From Leptospira sp. WS58.C1 (GTDB lineage: Bacteria > Spirochaetota > Leptospiria > Leptospirales > Leptospiraceae), in contig NZ_CP162137.1 in the NCBI RefSeq assembly GCF_040833995.1, positions 1,949,001-2,013,000 on the forward strand: DNA of 64,000 nt. The letters are read 5' to 3'. Below the pieces are notes generated by a model. It ran no database searches. It was not told where the DNA came from and saw only the letters and a list, made by a program, of their open reading frames with translations. Positions within the stretch are counted from its first letter, which is position 1. Each line of letters starts with the position of its first letter. This document shows, in pieces, positions 48,189 to 58,082 of the stretch. The translations under genes were made by a program, and so were the position numbers.

Positions 48189-48833
48189 ATGCAATTCGCC
48201 GGATTCGATTTTTATATCCAAACACTATTGGATTGGGTATCCGGTCTGCCAAGTGCCTTGGTCTGGTTTTTTTTCGCATTTTCCAATTTTACCGAAAACG
48301 TTTTCCCTCCTTGGCCGGGAGATACTGTCACTGCATTCGGAGGATTTTTACTCGCGAGAGGTGCCTTAAGTTTTTGGGAGTTGGTTTCAAGCACTTTGGT
48401 TGGAAACCTTGCAGGCGCCTGGGTCATGTATGCATTCGGCCACAAACTATTGGAATGGCTGAAGAATAAAAATTTCCCGTTCAAATCGGAACTCTACAAC
48501 GAAGAATCTATTCAAAAGACCTTGGATTGGTTTTCCAGGAATGGGGTAGTCGTAGTTCTCTTTTCCAGATTCTCCGCAGGAATTCGATTTTTTGTTTCTA
48601 TCGTAGCAGGGATGGTGGATATGAAACCGATTTGGTTTTTTTCCGCATTTACCTTAGCAGTTACGATATGGTGCGGGATACTGATCTATGGCGGATTTTA
48701 TTTAGGTTCTCATTGGGAGAAGGTGCTGGAATTTTTAGCTCTCTATAATAAAATTTTTACCACATTCTTCGTAACCGCGGTTCTTGGCTTTATCATCTAC
48801 AAAAAGGTTTTTGAAAAACGAAAACAAGCCTAG
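48189..48833 (+). CDS. DedA-family membrane protein
   Basis: 214 residues with about five hydrophobic segments. Signature parts: FSNFTENVFPPWPGDTVTAFGGFL, GNLAGAWVMYAFGHKL and FSRFSAGIRFFVSIVAGMVDM (in sections). Family members act as lipid-carrier flippases/scramblases, for example undecaprenyl phosphate recycling. No ribosome-binding site is visible; TTGACA sits only 13 bases before the ATG. Divergent from the hypothetical gene with 47 bases between. Confidence 0.9.
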   Translation: MQFAGFDFYIQTLLDWVSGLPSALVWFFFAFSNFTENVFPPWPGDTVTAFGGFLLARGALSFWELVSSTLVGNLAGAWVMYAFGHKLLEWLKNKNFPFKSELYNEESIQKTLDWFSRNGVVVVLFSRFSAGIRFFVSIVAGMVDMKPIWFFSAFTLAVTIWCGILIYGGFYLGSHWEKVLEFLALYNKIFTTFFVTAVLGFIIYKKVFEKRKQA

Positions 48834-50371
48834 GCTTCCAAAACTTCTTTTAAAGTTTTGACGAACTTTTTATGAATTGGACCCGTTTCCTTAGGAAGTT
48901 CCAATTTTTTAGCGAGTTCCAATAGAACATTCGGTTCTATCACTTTTCCTTCGAACCATTGCCCGGCCATATCTCCCGAAATTTTTAGAACGGAAGATAG
49001 ATCTAAAATTTCCCTTTCCACCATCACAAGTGCAAAACCTAAGGCCCCGTCCGTAGGGATATAAGGTGCAATCCCTTCCATTTTCCAAGGATCTAGTCCT
49101 GTTGGAAGAGCGCTTCTCACATTCCATTTCATTTCTTCGGAAGGAGGTCCAAGTTCCGTTTTATTGATCAGTACTAATTGTACAGGATTAATAAATCCAT
49201 GTATTCTATGATTTTCTTCTGCGAGTTCTCTGATGAGTTTAGCGTTATCTCTTGTAATAGCATCTCTTCCTAAAAAATTCAATTTATAGAGATAATCTTC
49301 CAGCTCTTTCCCTTGTAGGGCTCCCGTCAAAATGAACTGATATAAAATAAAGATCAAATAGTCGCTTTCCGTATTGTCCCCAAGTAAGATCTCCTTGGAG
49401 TTTGTCGGAAGATAGATCCTGTCTCGAAGAAGGATCGTAAGCTTATACGCCAATTGATCGAATAAACTTTGGAAAGAAGAGCCTGCAAATTTACGGACCC
49501 TCTCCAAAGCACCCCAAAGGCCTTCCGTTAAAAATCTAGTAGGATGGGAAAGAGTATCCCAAAATTTATCCACCATTCCTTTCAAAGTACCTTCTAGATA
49601 CTTTAAGTGAAGCGATTCCGTTTTAACACCTTGTGTCCTGAATGTGGAAAGTAGGGTCCTTCTAAAAAAATGGGGACTCGCAGAAATAAAACAAAGAGGA
49701 GAATCCGATGTGGCCTCTCTCAATTCTTTGAATAAGGTAGGCATCCCCGGTAAAGGTAACTTCTGCTCCGGTGTTTCGAATAATGTGGAAATTTTTCCCT
49801 TATTGGAATGAATATCCGTAGCCAGATAGGTCTGGTCGATATCGGAAGTCGTTACGATCCCCGTGTATTCTTCCGCTAAAATACGCAATGCTCCCATTCC
49901 TATCAGGCTTTGAGAGACTAATTCGTGTTTGCCGGGAGTGTTTAAATAAGCCAGATCTTTTCCGAATTGTCTATAAGAGTCCGGTTTTAAGAAATGAATA
50001 TGAAAGATATAGTTTCCTGGAGCTAATGGAAACGTAAATTCATGGAAAAAAAATCCACTTTCATCCCCTCTGATCTCAGGAGAACGATGTAAAACTTTAC
50101 CGGACCCATCCACAATTTCCGCTACAAGGATAGGTTTACGCACTGATTCGAGTCCGTAGTCTAAAAACGGGGTGATCTCTTTTTCTTGTCCTTGGAATAA
50201 GCCGGTAAGAAGGTCCCATTTTTTAGGATCCGTCATTTCCTCGCTGATAGCGATATCTACCACTTGGCCTCGGATATAATAACGGTTCTCTCTTCCGAGA
50301 GTTCCTCCGCAGATTGCTGCCCTACGTTTTTCCGTATTCTTGGAAATTTTGCGTTCTGTTTCTTCCGTCAC
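48830..50371 (-). CDS. APP1-type phosphatidate phosphatase domain protein
   Basis: 513 residues, start GTG at 50371. Central HAD-like phosphatase motif SDIDQTYLATDI (DxDxT nucleophile), LPGMPTLFKELRE and CFISASPHFFRRTLLSTF match the catalytic APP1 domain (DUF2183), which dephosphorylates phosphatidate in yeast. The N-terminal beta domain is accessory; the C-terminal ~200 residues are helical and specific. No signal peptide. Bacterial substrates are unproven. Overlaps dedA by four bases at the 3' end and is divergent from the Smr gene. Confidence 0.78.
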   Translation of the reverse strand: MTEETERKISKNTEKRRAAICGGTLGRENRYYIRGQVVDIAISEEMTDPKKWDLLTGLFQGQEKEITPFLDYGLESVRKPILVAEIVDGSGKVLHRSPEIRGDESGFFFHEFTFPLAPGNYIFHIHFLKPDSYRQFGKDLAYLNTPGKHELVSQSLIGMGALRILAEEYTGIVTTSDIDQTYLATDIHSNKGKISTLFETPEQKLPLPGMPTLFKELREATSDSPLCFISASPHFFRRTLLSTFRTQGVKTESLHLKYLEGTLKGMVDKFWDTLSHPTRFLTEGLWGALERVRKFAGSSFQSLFDQLAYKLTILLRDRIYLPTNSKEILLGDNTESDYLIFILYQFILTGALQGKELEDYLYKLNFLGRDAITRDNAKLIRELAEENHRIHGFINPVQLVLINKTELGPPSEEMKWNVRSALPTGLDPWKMEGIAPYIPTDGALGFALVMVEREILDLSSVLKISGDMAGQWFEGKVIEPNVLLELAKKLELPKETGPIHKKFVKTLKEVLEA

Positions 50372-50420
50372 AAGCTTTGCAGGATTCCTTTTTTACATTT
50401 CGGGAAAGGAAAACTCTACC

Positions 50421-50816
50421 ATGGGGGTTCTAAAGGGAAAGCAAAAATCCAATTTCTTTGTTTTCGAGAGAAAAGGTCCGCCTAGGATGGTCCTCAAGAT
50501 GTCGAGGGGGAAACATTCGGATCAGAGCCGGAAAGGTCCCAAGTCGATTTATATCCGGAAAATGAGATATGAAGAGGCATATCGGCTCTTGGACCGGGAA
50601 ATCCAAGCCGCATTCATGAAGGGAGAAACCCTGGTAGAAGTTGTACATGGGATAGGCGAGGGAGTTTTGAAAAAAATGACCGAAGATTATATCCGAGAAC
50701 ATTCTTTTCTAAAAATTTTAGAGGATGGCGGCCTTCACCTGGCAAATAATCCGGGTTCCACACTTGTGGAGATTATGGGTCCATCTTCGGAAGATCTAAA
50801 AAAATACTTAAAATAA
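50421..50816 (+). CDS. Smr-domain protein
   Basis: 131 residues from the ATG at 50421 (AAAGGA at 50405-50410). Basic N-terminus then a Smr (MutS2 C-terminal-type) domain: MRYEEAYRLLDREI, VEVVHGIGEGVLKKMTEDY, and PGSTLVEIMGPS. The HGxG-type loop (HGIG) is intact, so nuclease activity is possible. Stand-alone Smr proteins act on DNA or RNA. Overlaps the start of cimA by one base, indicating cotranscription. Confidence 0.85.
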   Translation: MGVLKGKQKSNFFVFERKGPPRMVLKMSRGKHSDQSRKGPKSIYIRKMRYEEAYRLLDREIQAAFMKGETLVEVVHGIGEGVLKKMTEDYIREHSFLKILEDGGLHLANNPGSTLVEIMGPSSEDLKKYLK

Positions 50817-52366
50817 TGGGAACTACAAGACCTAAAGTCCAAATCCTGGATGTGACTCTCAGAGACGGAGAGCAGACCAGAGGTGTAAGTTTCTCAGCTT
50901 CCGAAAAACTCAATATCGCAAAATTTCTATTACAAAATCTGAAAGTAGATAGAGTCGAGATCGCATCCGCTCGGGTCTCTCAAGGAGAATTGGAAAGTGT
51001 CCGCGGGATCATGTCCTGGGCAGCTTCCGAAGGTTTGGAAAAACGGATCGAAATTCTAGGATTTGTGGATTCCCACAAAAGTGTGGATTGGATCCTGGCT
51101 TCCGGGGCCAAAACCTTAAATCTGCTCACAAAAGGTTCTCTAAAACATCTCCAAGGGCAGCTCAAAAAAACTCCCAAAGAACATTTTGAAGAAGTATCCG
51201 AAACCATCCAGTACGCCAAGAAGAACGGACTGGAAGTGAATGTTTATTTGGAAGATTGGTCCAACGGATATTTAAATAGTAAAGAATATGTTTTGGATTT
51301 TGTTTCTCATCTTTCCAAAGAACCTTTAGGCAAAATTTTCCTGCCGGATACATTGGGAGTTCTTTCGCCGGACGAAACATTCTCCGGTATTTCTCTTCTT
51401 ACCCAAAAACACCCCGAATTACATTTCGAATTCCACGGACATAACGATTACGATCTTTCCGTAGCAAACTGTTTGTTTGCAGTCAAAGCGGGAGCAAAAG
51501 GTGTACACGTTAGCGTAAACGGCTTGGGAGAAAGAGCCGGAAATTCCCCACTCGAGGCGGTAATCACCGCACTCCATGACAAGGCTGGCGTTCTCACAGA
51601 TGTGGATGAAAAAGCGATCTCCGAAGCAAGCCGCCTTGTGGAAGTATTCAGCGGCAAAAGGATCTCTGCCAATCGCCCGGTAGTGGGAGAAGATGTATTC
51701 ACCCAAACGGCAGGAGTTCACGCTGACGGTGACAAAAAAGGGAATTTATACGCAAATCCGATTTTGCCGGAACGTTTCGGCAGAAAAAGAAGTTACGCCC
51801 TAGGCAAACTCGCAGGAAAAGCAAGCATCTCGGAAAACCTAAAACAACTTGGACTTGTACTTTCTCCCGAGATCGAAAAGAAGGTCCTAGAAAAAGTAAT
51901 AGAGCTCGGAGACCAAAACAAGAACATCACGCCGGAAGATCTTCCGTTTATTATCGCGGACGTCTCCGGAAATTCCAGCGTGCAAGCGATCAAGATTACG
52001 GGATGTAAGATCAATTCCGGTATCGGGATCCGGCCGAAGGCGATCGTAGAATTAGAACTTCATGGTAACAGATATTCGGAAGAAGGAGAAGGCGACGGAG
52101 GTTACGACGCTTTCATGTCCGCGCTGACAAGCATCGCTTCCAAAGCAGGACTTTCTATTCCTAGACTTGTCGACTATGAGGTCCGTATTCCTCCCGGAGG
52201 AAAAACGGATGCGCTCGTGGAAACAATGATTACCTGGAACAAAACCCAAGAAAATCATGAAGAAGAAAATTTCAAGACTATGGGGATCCATTGCGACCAA
52301 ACAGTAGCTGCAGTTTTAGCTACAGAAAAAATGCTGAACTTAATTCTTCCTGCATGGCAAACTTAA
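50816..52366 (+). CDS. cimA: (R)-citramalate synthase
   Basis: Condenses pyruvate and acetyl-CoA to citramalate, first step of the threonine-independent isoleucine route used by Leptospira. 516 residues: TIM-barrel catalytic domain with LDVTLRDGEQTRGVSFS, metal site FHGHNDYD and GLGERAGN, then linker and LeuA-type regulatory domain (GGYDAFMSALTSIASKAGLSI; VRIPPGGKTDALVET) that binds isoleucine for feedback inhibition. The sequence agrees closely with the L. interrogans enzyme as I remember it. Start overlaps the Smr stop; pth begins inside its 3' end. Confidence 0.95.
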   Translation: MGTTRPKVQILDVTLRDGEQTRGVSFSASEKLNIAKFLLQNLKVDRVEIASARVSQGELESVRGIMSWAASEGLEKRIEILGFVDSHKSVDWILASGAKTLNLLTKGSLKHLQGQLKKTPKEHFEEVSETIQYAKKNGLEVNVYLEDWSNGYLNSKEYVLDFVSHLSKEPLGKIFLPDTLGVLSPDETFSGISLLTQKHPELHFEFHGHNDYDLSVANCLFAVKAGAKGVHVSVNGLGERAGNSPLEAVITALHDKAGVLTDVDEKAISEASRLVEVFSGKRISANRPVVGEDVFTQTAGVHADGDKKGNLYANPILPERFGRKRSYALGKLAGKASISENLKQLGLVLSPEIEKKVLEKVIELGDQNKNITPEDLPFIIADVSGNSSVQAIKITGCKINSGIGIRPKAIVELELHGNRYSEEGEGDGGYDAFMSALTSIASKAGLSIPRLVDYEVRIPPGGKTDALVETMITWNKTQENHEEENFKTMGIHCDQTVAAVLATEKMLNLILPAWQT

Positions 52367-52923
52367 AACTGATGATCGTCGGCCTGGGCAACCCCGGTCC
52401 AAAATACGAAAAAAACCGTCATAATATCGGCTTTCTGGTCTTGGACGATCTTGTCAAAGATTGGGGAGTGGAGTTGAACCATTCTTCCAAAGAAGCAAAA
52501 GGGAAATTGGACAGGGACGGAGTCTCTTTCTATTTCCTAAAACCGCTTGAATATATGAATCTTTCCGGAAGAGCAGTCTCGGAACTTTCCCGCAAAAACG
52601 GGATCCCCCCCGAAAATATTTTAGTGATTCATGACGAAGTAGATTTTCCGTTCTCCAAACTCAAATTTAAACAGAGCGGTGGAAATGGTGGTCATAACGG
52701 GATCAAGGATATCTCCGAAAAACTAGGCTCGCCCGATTTTTTTCGACTCAGATTCGGAGTGGGAAAACCCGGAGACAGCGCTCTTACACCTGGACATGTT
52801 CTATCCAATTTCAACCAGGAAGAAATGAGTAAATTACCCGAATTATTCGACCAGGCTAAACAAAAAATCAAAGATTGGGTCCGGGAAAGACAGATCATTT
52901 TTTCAAAAGCCACCGATAAATAA
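52354..52923 (+). CDS. pth: Peptidyl-tRNA hydrolase
   Basis: Releases tRNA from prematurely dropped peptidyl-tRNA. 189 residues from ATG 52354 (MANLKLMIVGLGNPGPKYEKNRHNIGF in parts), with the catalytic His in NRHNIGF, LEYMNLSGRAV, VIHDEVDFPFSKLKFK and GGNGGHNGIKDI. An in-frame start further upstream (52291) would extend into cimA and is unlikely. Overlaps cimA by 13 bases. Confidence 0.95.
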   Translation: MANLKLMIVGLGNPGPKYEKNRHNIGFLVLDDLVKDWGVELNHSSKEAKGKLDRDGVSFYFLKPLEYMNLSGRAVSELSRKNGIPPENILVIHDEVDFPFSKLKFKQSGGNGGHNGIKDISEKLGSPDFFRLRFGVGKPGDSALTPGHVLSNFNQEEMSKLPELFDQAKQKIKDWVRERQIIFSKATDK

Positions 52924-52972
52924 ACTATCCCGGACGGATATACGCTCCGGGGATTTTTATCCGGAGAAACCT

Positions 52973-53926
52973 GTGAGCGAATACGCGGTCAAACTTCCCC
53001 AATTTCCTTCCGAAATCCTGAATTCTGCCGCTTCCCGTTTTTATGAATATTTGAGAGTGGAAAAAAATTATTCCCAAAACACTCTCAACGCTTATCTACT
53101 GGATCTGAAATCATTCTTCGAATTCTGCCTACAGGAGCAGATAGAGATTTACCAATTGGAATCGGTGGATGTTCGTTCTTATTTTGCATTCCTTTCCAAA
53201 AATCAAGGATTGGATAGACGGACCCAGAGCCGGAAACTCTCCAGTCTTAGGACATTCTACAAAGTATTATTAAAAGATAATTTGGTTCCCGGAAACCCGA
53301 TCCTTTCCGTTAACTTCCCGAAAACCAGAAAGCAGGTCCCGAAAAATTTCAGAATAGAAGAAACGGAGAGTATTTTAGATTACGAATACGAAAATGAGAA
53401 TGCATCCGAAATATTAAATATCAGAGACAAAGCGATCTTAGAAGTATTATATTCTTCCGGACTCAGGGTTTTCGAGTTAGTCGACGCGACTTTGGTTCAA
53501 TTATCTGCGGATCATTCGATCTTAAAAGTTCTGGGTAAAAGAAGAAAAGAAAGATACGTATATTTAGGAAAAGAAGCCATCCAAAGTTTAAATGAATACT
53601 TGGATGTACGTCCTAGATTCCGACCCAGATCCGATGAAATTTTTCTGAACCAAAAGGGAAATAAACTGACGACCAGAGGGGTTCGTTATATTTTGAACGA
53701 GAGAAGGAAACGAATGGGATGGGACAAACCCATTACCCCCCATAAATTCCGTCATACGTTCGCAACGGACTTACTCGATGCCGGCGCAGATATCCGCGCA
53801 GTCCAAGAGCTTTTGGGGCATTCCTCTCTATCCACCACCCAGGTTTACCTGAGCGTGAGTAAGGAAAAGATCAAAGAGGTCTACCGAAAGGCTCACCCAC
53901 ATGCAAGACTCGATAAATCCAAATAA
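52973..53926 (+). CDS. xerC: Tyrosine recombinase XerC
   Basis: Site-specific recombinase that resolves chromosome dimers at dif. N-terminal SAM-like core-binding domain ([23 protein letters not shown] in parts); catalytic residues Arg in SSGLRVFEL, Lys in [14 protein letters not shown], Gly-His in LLGHSS and Tyr in TTQVYLSVS. 317 residues. GTG start, 49 bases after pth. Placement before hslVU matches the codV-clpQY arrangement and favours XerC over XerD. Confidence 0.92.
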   Translation: MSEYAVKLPQFPSEILNSAASRFYEYLRVEKNYSQNTLNAYLLDLKSFFEFCLQEQIEIYQLESVDVRSYFAFLSKNQGLDRRTQSRKLSSLRTFYKVLLKDNLVPGNPILSVNFPKTRKQVPKNFRIEETESILDYEYENENASEILNIRDKAILEVLYSSGLRVFELVDATLVQLSADHSILKVLGKRRKERYVYLGKEAIQSLNEYLDVRPRFRPRSDEIFLNQKGNKLTTRGVRYILNERRKRMGWDKPITPHKFRHTFATDLLDAGADIRAVQELLGHSSLSTTQVYLSVSKEKIKEVYRKAHPHARLDKSK

Positions 53927-54452
53927 AATACATGCAACTACGATACTCTGCGTTCGCAGAGGAGAAAAGGTAGCGATCGCAGGCGACGGACAGGTTTCAT
54001 TCGGGAACACTGTCATGAAAAATACGGCCAGAAAAGTCCGTAAACTTTACTCGGACAAAATTGTATCGGGGTTCGCCGGTTCGGCTGCGGATGCATTCAC
54101 CTTATTCGAACTTTTCGAAAAAAAAATACACGAGTTCGGAGGAAGTCTTTCCAGATCCGCGGTCGAACTAGCCAGAGAATGGAGATCCGACAGAGCGTTA
54201 CGAAGATTAGAGGCGATGCTTATCGTAGCGGATAAGGACGAATCCTTTTTAGTTTCCGGAACGGGAGATGTAATTTCCCCGGACGACGGAATTTTGGCAA
54301 TCGGTTCCGGAGGGAATTTTGCACTCTCCGCAGCCAGAGCATTGTACAATCATACAAATTTGGAACCTTCTCAAATAGTAAAAGAAGCCATGAATATAGC
54401 CGCAGATATTTGTATATATACAAATCATAATATAGTAGTAGAGGAAATCTGA
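53901..54452 (+). CDS. hslV: ATP-dependent protease subunit HslV
   Basis: Threonine protease of the HslUV complex. A propeptide of ~12 residues ([12 protein letters not shown]) precedes the mature [28 protein letters not shown], whose first Thr is the nucleophile. Further family segments: [28 protein letters not shown] and [14 protein letters not shown] in parts. 183 residues. Starts 26 bases inside xerC; hslU follows three bases after. Confidence 0.96.
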   Translation: MQDSINPNKIHATTILCVRRGEKVAIAGDGQVSFGNTVMKNTARKVRKLYSDKIVSGFAGSAADAFTLFELFEKKIHEFGGSLSRSAVELAREWRSDRALRRLEAMLIVADKDESFLVSGTGDVISPDDGILAIGSGGNFALSAARALYNHTNLEPSQIVKEAMNIAADICIYTNHNIVVEEI

Positions 54453-54454
54453 CA

Positions 54455-55891
54455 ATGAGCGAATTTCTTCCCCAAAGCAATGAATCCAAATTAGGGGATG
54501 ACGAACTCACTCCCAGGCAGATCGTTTCCAAACTAGACGAACACATCATCGGCCAAAAAAACGCCAAAAAAGCGGTGGCAATCGCTCTTCGCAATCGTAC
54601 GAGACGCAGAAAATTAGATCCTGAACTAAGAGAAGAAATTTATCCTAAAAACATCATCATGATCGGTCCGACAGGAGTCGGAAAAACGGAAATCGCAAGA
54701 AGACTTTCCAAACTCTGCGGTGCACCTTTTTTAAAGGTAGAAAGTACTAAATTTACGGAAGTAGGTTACGTTGGCCGAGACGTGGAAAGTATTATCCGAG
54801 ATCTGGCAATGGTTTCCCTAAACCTAGTCAAACAAGAATTCAGAAAAGAAGTCGAAGCAAAAGCTAAGGAAAGAGCCGAAGAAGCGCTGTTGGATATCCT
54901 ACTTCCATTCCCTGCCAAAACTTCCATTGCAGATCCTCATCCTCCTTCCATAGGATTTTCCACTAACGAAGCGGACGAAGAAAGAGAGAAAAGATTTTTA
55001 GAGACCAGAGAGACAATGAGAAAGAAGCTCAAATCTGGGAAACTAAACGAACAAATTATTGAGCTGGATATTCCTCAGGCCGGACCACAAGGACTTCCTA
55101 TGCTTCAAGTATTCGGCGCCGGGAATATGGAAGACTTGGACAATCATATCCAAAATGTTTTGGGCGATCTAATGCCTAAAAAGCAAAAGAAAAGAAAGTT
55201 ACCGATTCCCGAAGCACTTAAAGTTTTAGAGGAAGCGGAAGCGGAAAAACTTTTAGATCCCGACAAAGTGCAAAGAGAAGCCCAAAAACGAGTGGAAGAA
55301 ATGGGCATCGTCTTCTTAGACGAGATCGACAAGATCGCAAGCAGAGAAGGAAGAGCGGGTGCGGATGTTTCTAGAGAAGGAGTACAAAGAGATTTACTTC
55401 CGATCGTAGAAGGTGCCACAGTAAACACGAAGATTGGTCCGATCGTAACGGATCATATACTCTTTATCGCAGCCGGTGCATTCCATATGTCCAAACCTTC
55501 CGATCTTATTCCTGAATTGCAGGGACGTTTTCCGATCCGAGTAGAGCTGGAAAAATTATCCATGGAAGATTTCGAAAAGATCTTAACGGCGCCTAGATCC
55601 TCTCTAGTAAAACAATACCAAGCCTTACTCGAAACCGATGGGATCAAAATAGAATTTGCCCCGGACGGGATCCAAGAGATCGCAAAGATCGCCTATGATA
55701 TGAACGAAAAACATGAAAACATAGGTGCACGAAGACTGAATACGATCATGGAAAGACTTTTAGAAGACCTAAGTTTCGAAGGCCCGGATCTACCGGAAGA
55801 GAAAAGAAAACTAACCATCAACAAAGCGGCAGTCGAGTCCAAACTGAAAGGAATTATAGAAGATAAGGACTTAAGTCGTTATATTTTGTAA
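54455..55891 (+). CDS. hslU: HslU unfoldase ATPase
   Basis: AAA+ ring that unfolds substrates for HslV. Motifs: [20 protein letters not shown], Walker [10 protein letters not shown], pore loop GYVGRDVES, an intermediate I-domain (about 110-245), Walker [11 protein letters not shown], sensor region and the C-terminal LSRYIL that inserts into HslV. 478 residues, full length. Confidence 0.97.
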   Translation: MSEFLPQSNESKLGDDELTPRQIVSKLDEHIIGQKNAKKAVAIALRNRTRRRKLDPELREEIYPKNIIMIGPTGVGKTEIARRLSKLCGAPFLKVESTKFTEVGYVGRDVESIIRDLAMVSLNLVKQEFRKEVEAKAKERAEEALLDILLPFPAKTSIADPHPPSIGFSTNEADEEREKRFLETRETMRKKLKSGKLNEQIIELDIPQAGPQGLPMLQVFGAGNMEDLDNHIQNVLGDLMPKKQKKRKLPIPEALKVLEEAEAEKLLDPDKVQREAQKRVEEMGIVFLDEIDKIASREGRAGADVSREGVQRDLLPIVEGATVNTKIGPIVTDHILFIAAGAFHMSKPSDLIPELQGRFPIRVELEKLSMEDFEKILTAPRSSLVKQYQALLETDGIKIEFAPDGIQEIAKIAYDMNEKHENIGARRLNTIMERLLEDLSFEGPDLPEEKRKLTINKAAVESKLKGIIEDKDLSRYIL

Positions 55892-55902
55892 GTTTTCAGT
55901 TT

Positions 55903-55999
55903 CGCACGGAGCTCACAGAGAACACCGAGTAAACTCTTTGCGGCTCTGCGAGAAAAACTCCTCTGTGTTCTCCGTGGTCTCTGTGTGAAAAAACTTTGC
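55903..55999. repeat. Intergenic CACGGAG/CTCTGTG inverted repeat element
   Basis: Between convergent hslU and the GHKL-like gene. Arm 55903-55929 and the complement of 55961-55987 match at 21 of 27 positions (CACGGAG...ACAGAGAACAC type). The middle and right flank contain CTTTGCG units (55935-55942 and 55994-56000). I recognise this CACAGAG/CTCCGTG/CTTTGCG style as a dispersed intergenic element seen in many unrelated bacterial genomes; the exact family was not checked. Confidence 0.6.
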
Positions 56000-56019
56000 G
56001 TCTTTTCTAACGCTGTGCC

Positions 56020-56853
56020 TTAAAACGCCATTTCACGAAGCGCAGCTAAAGGATATCTCATATACACGGTGGTCGTTCTAGAACCGGAAGTGATTGTCAA
56101 AAGATCTAACGGATTCAGACCCATCGTATAATAACCTTCGTCAATCATCGCGATCCCGAAACCCGCACTTTCCTTTTCGTCCAAAAACTCAGGACGGAAA
56201 AAATCGGCAGAATTCCCTTGGTCGAAGAGTTCCTTATGGCGAACGCGGGATTCTTCGATCCTTCCAAAGTCCATATTATGGATCGGGGAATCGTTACGGA
56301 TCCTGAAATTTAGCTCATCTTTGGTGATCTTGATTTTAACAGAAATTCTCATTCTGTTTTTTTTAAGTTTATAACGGATATCGGTGAGAAATTCTTTCTC
56401 TTCGTCTTTTAAGATCTGCTTTTTAGCCCGGATCCTATCTTCCAATTGAAGAATGTTCTGGACCTGTTTTTTGATCTTATCCGGAACCACATATCTCTGC
56501 ATCGCGTCGCGAAGAGGGGAAGTATCCATGATAATCTCGAGCAGTTCTTCCGCTTCTTCTTGGGTTTCGCCGAGCTTTTCTATTTTTTTCAAGAGCTCGT
56601 CTCTGAAAATAATATGGCGGATATTTCCTTTGATCGCGTTTAATAATGCCTCCATAAGTCCGCTGAAGAGATGAAATGCAGCAAGCGGATTGGCACCGAT
56701 CTCTTCTAAGAGACCGTTTACGAGTTCGGAAAGTATATCTCTGGTAGGTTTTGTCAGACCTTTCAGTTCTAAATGGAAGAATCTTCTCTGCTTGAGTTCT
56801 TCGATATTTTGGAGGATTTGAGCCCCTTTGAGGACAGATTTCTGGTTTGCCAT
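56020..56853 (-). CDS. GHKL-type ATPase-like hypothetical protein
   Basis: 277 residues from ATG 56853; a TTG at 56907 would extend it. Contains pieces resembling a degenerate HATPase: N-box-like [11 protein letters not shown], an RNDSPI segment where DxGxG is expected, and [12 protein letters not shown] like the G2 box, with a long helical insert (residues ~80-165) between. No His phospho-acceptor domain. Could be a diverged kinase, chaperone-like ATPase or a regulator that lost activity; fold inferred only. Its 5' end faces the lipoyl-domain gene. Confidence 0.5.
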   Translation of the reverse strand: MANQKSVLKGAQILQNIEELKQRRFFHLELKGLTKPTRDILSELVNGLLEEIGANPLAAFHLFSGLMEALLNAIKGNIRHIIFRDELLKKIEKLGETQEEAEELLEIIMDTSPLRDAMQRYVVPDKIKKQVQNILQLEDRIRAKKQILKDEEKEFLTDIRYKLKKNRMRISVKIKITKDELNFRIRNDSPIHNMDFGRIEESRVRHKELFDQGNSADFFRPEFLDEKESAGFGIAMIDEGYYTMGLNPLDLLTITSGSRTTTVYMRYPLAALREMAF

Positions 56854-56922
56854 AGGAGGGAACTTAGAAAATTTAGTACACGTTGGCTTGTGGACTCTAT
56901 ACGGCAAGCTGGTTTTAGAGAG

Positions 56923-57183
56923 ATGGCATCAAAAACCGAAGATTTCGAACTAATTACACCCGACTTGGGCGACACAGATAAAATCGAACTAGTTCGATGG
57001 AATTTTCGGTTGGGCGATCAAATCAATGAGGGAGCGGAGGTCTGCGAACTAGTCACAGACAAGGCTTCTTTTCCGATGGAATCTCCGATTAACGGAATAC
57101 TTGCGAGAATCGACAGAGAAAAAGGTTCCATCATTAAAAAAGGAGAAATTTTGGGAATGATCCGGAGGAAAGTTTCCGAGTGA
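56923..57183 (+). CDS. Stand-alone lipoyl/biotinyl-domain protein
   Basis: 86 residues from ATG 56923. The complete domain is a lipoyl-type carrier: [17 protein letters not shown], the swinging-arm Lys in [13 protein letters not shown], then [20 protein letters not shown]. No E2 catalytic or carboxylase domain follows and no partner E1/E2 or ligase gene is near. Resembles the N-terminal domain of 2-oxoacid dehydrogenase E2s (DKA context suits lipoate more than biotin, which has MKM). Overlaps the next gene by four bases. Confidence 0.85.
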   Translation: MASKTEDFELITPDLGDTDKIELVRWNFRLGDQINEGAEVCELVTDKASFPMESPINGILARIDREKGSIIKKGEILGMIRRKVSE

Positions 57184-58082
57184 AATTGGTCCATTTATCG
57201 GACCTACATTTTCCCGTAGCACTTCCTTTCATGACTTTGAAAGGTAAGATGATACCGGGATATATGAACTATACCTTTCGGCGTATGAGAAAATATCCGA
57301 TTTCTCTTTGGGACGCAATCGTTCGAAAAGTTCAATCATTAGATCCGGAAGCGATCATTATCTCTGGAGATATCACAAATGTTTCTCATCATAGAGAATA
57401 CGATGAGGCATTAAGAATCTTGAAGCCGGTACTTGGGGACAAAACATTCATGGTCCCAGGAAATCATGATCGTTACACACGAGTCGCCGCAGGAAAAAAA
57501 GGAACAGATCTACCATACTATGAGAAATTTTTCTCCTCTTGGATGGGAGATAGTATCCCGATTCAAAACGGGTATCTTAGGATCAAAAAAATAGGAAAAC
57601 TAACTCTGGTTGGCTGGGACTCTAATATGCCTCTCTCCGTATTGAATGCGTATGGATACGTGGGGGAAGAGATTGTACATTCTACCTTGGAATATCTGGA
57701 AAAAGAAAAACTAGATCATTATATCTTGATCTGTCATCATCCCATCTGGAATCCTCCGGAACGTCAGGAAAGTTCCGGTCATAAAATGAAAAACAGGGAA
57801 GAAATCGCTGAACTTCTAAAAAAAAGGCCTCCATTAGCCTATTTGCACGGTCATGTACATACGAATTGGGTTAAGTATCCCGATCCCCAAAAACCGTATT
57901 ACGTGATCAATTCCGCATCCAGTACAAGGATCTCGGACCAACGACACCAAAGCGGATTCCATCTGATGGAATGGAACGGAAAAGCACTTAATGTCAAAAG
58001 ATTCTCATTCTCTAATGAAGAAGGGGAATTTATAGAAACAAAAACGATCTCATACCAAGAAAAGGAAACAAATGGCCGGTAA
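57180..58082 (+). CDS. Calcineurin-like metallophosphoesterase
   Basis: 300 residues, GTG start overlapping the previous stop. The di-metal motifs are complete: [32 protein letters not shown] and LHGHVHTNW. Cytoplasmic (no signal peptide). The family includes cyclic-nucleotide, nucleotide and lipid A precursor phosphoesterases; the substrate is not evident. Overlaps the Mrp gene by 11 bases. Confidence 0.9.
   Translation: MKLVHLSDLHFPVALPFMTLKGKMIPGYMNYTFRRMRKYPISLWDAIVRKVQSLDPEAIIISGDITNVSHHREYDEALRILKPVLGDKTFMVPGNHDRYTRVAAGKKGTDLPYYEKFFSSWMGDSIPIQNGYLRIKKIGKLTLVGWDSNMPLSVLNAYGYVGEEIVHSTLEYLEKEKLDHYILICHHPIWNPPERQESSGHKMKNREEIAELLKKRPPLAYLHGHVHTNWVKYPDPQKPYYVINSASSTRISDQRHQSGFHLMEWNGKALNVKRFSFSNEEGEFIETKTISYQEKETNGR

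Noticed and set aside
52973..53926. XerC gene as a phage or element integrase
   Set aside because: Position before hslVU and full housekeeping context favour XerC.
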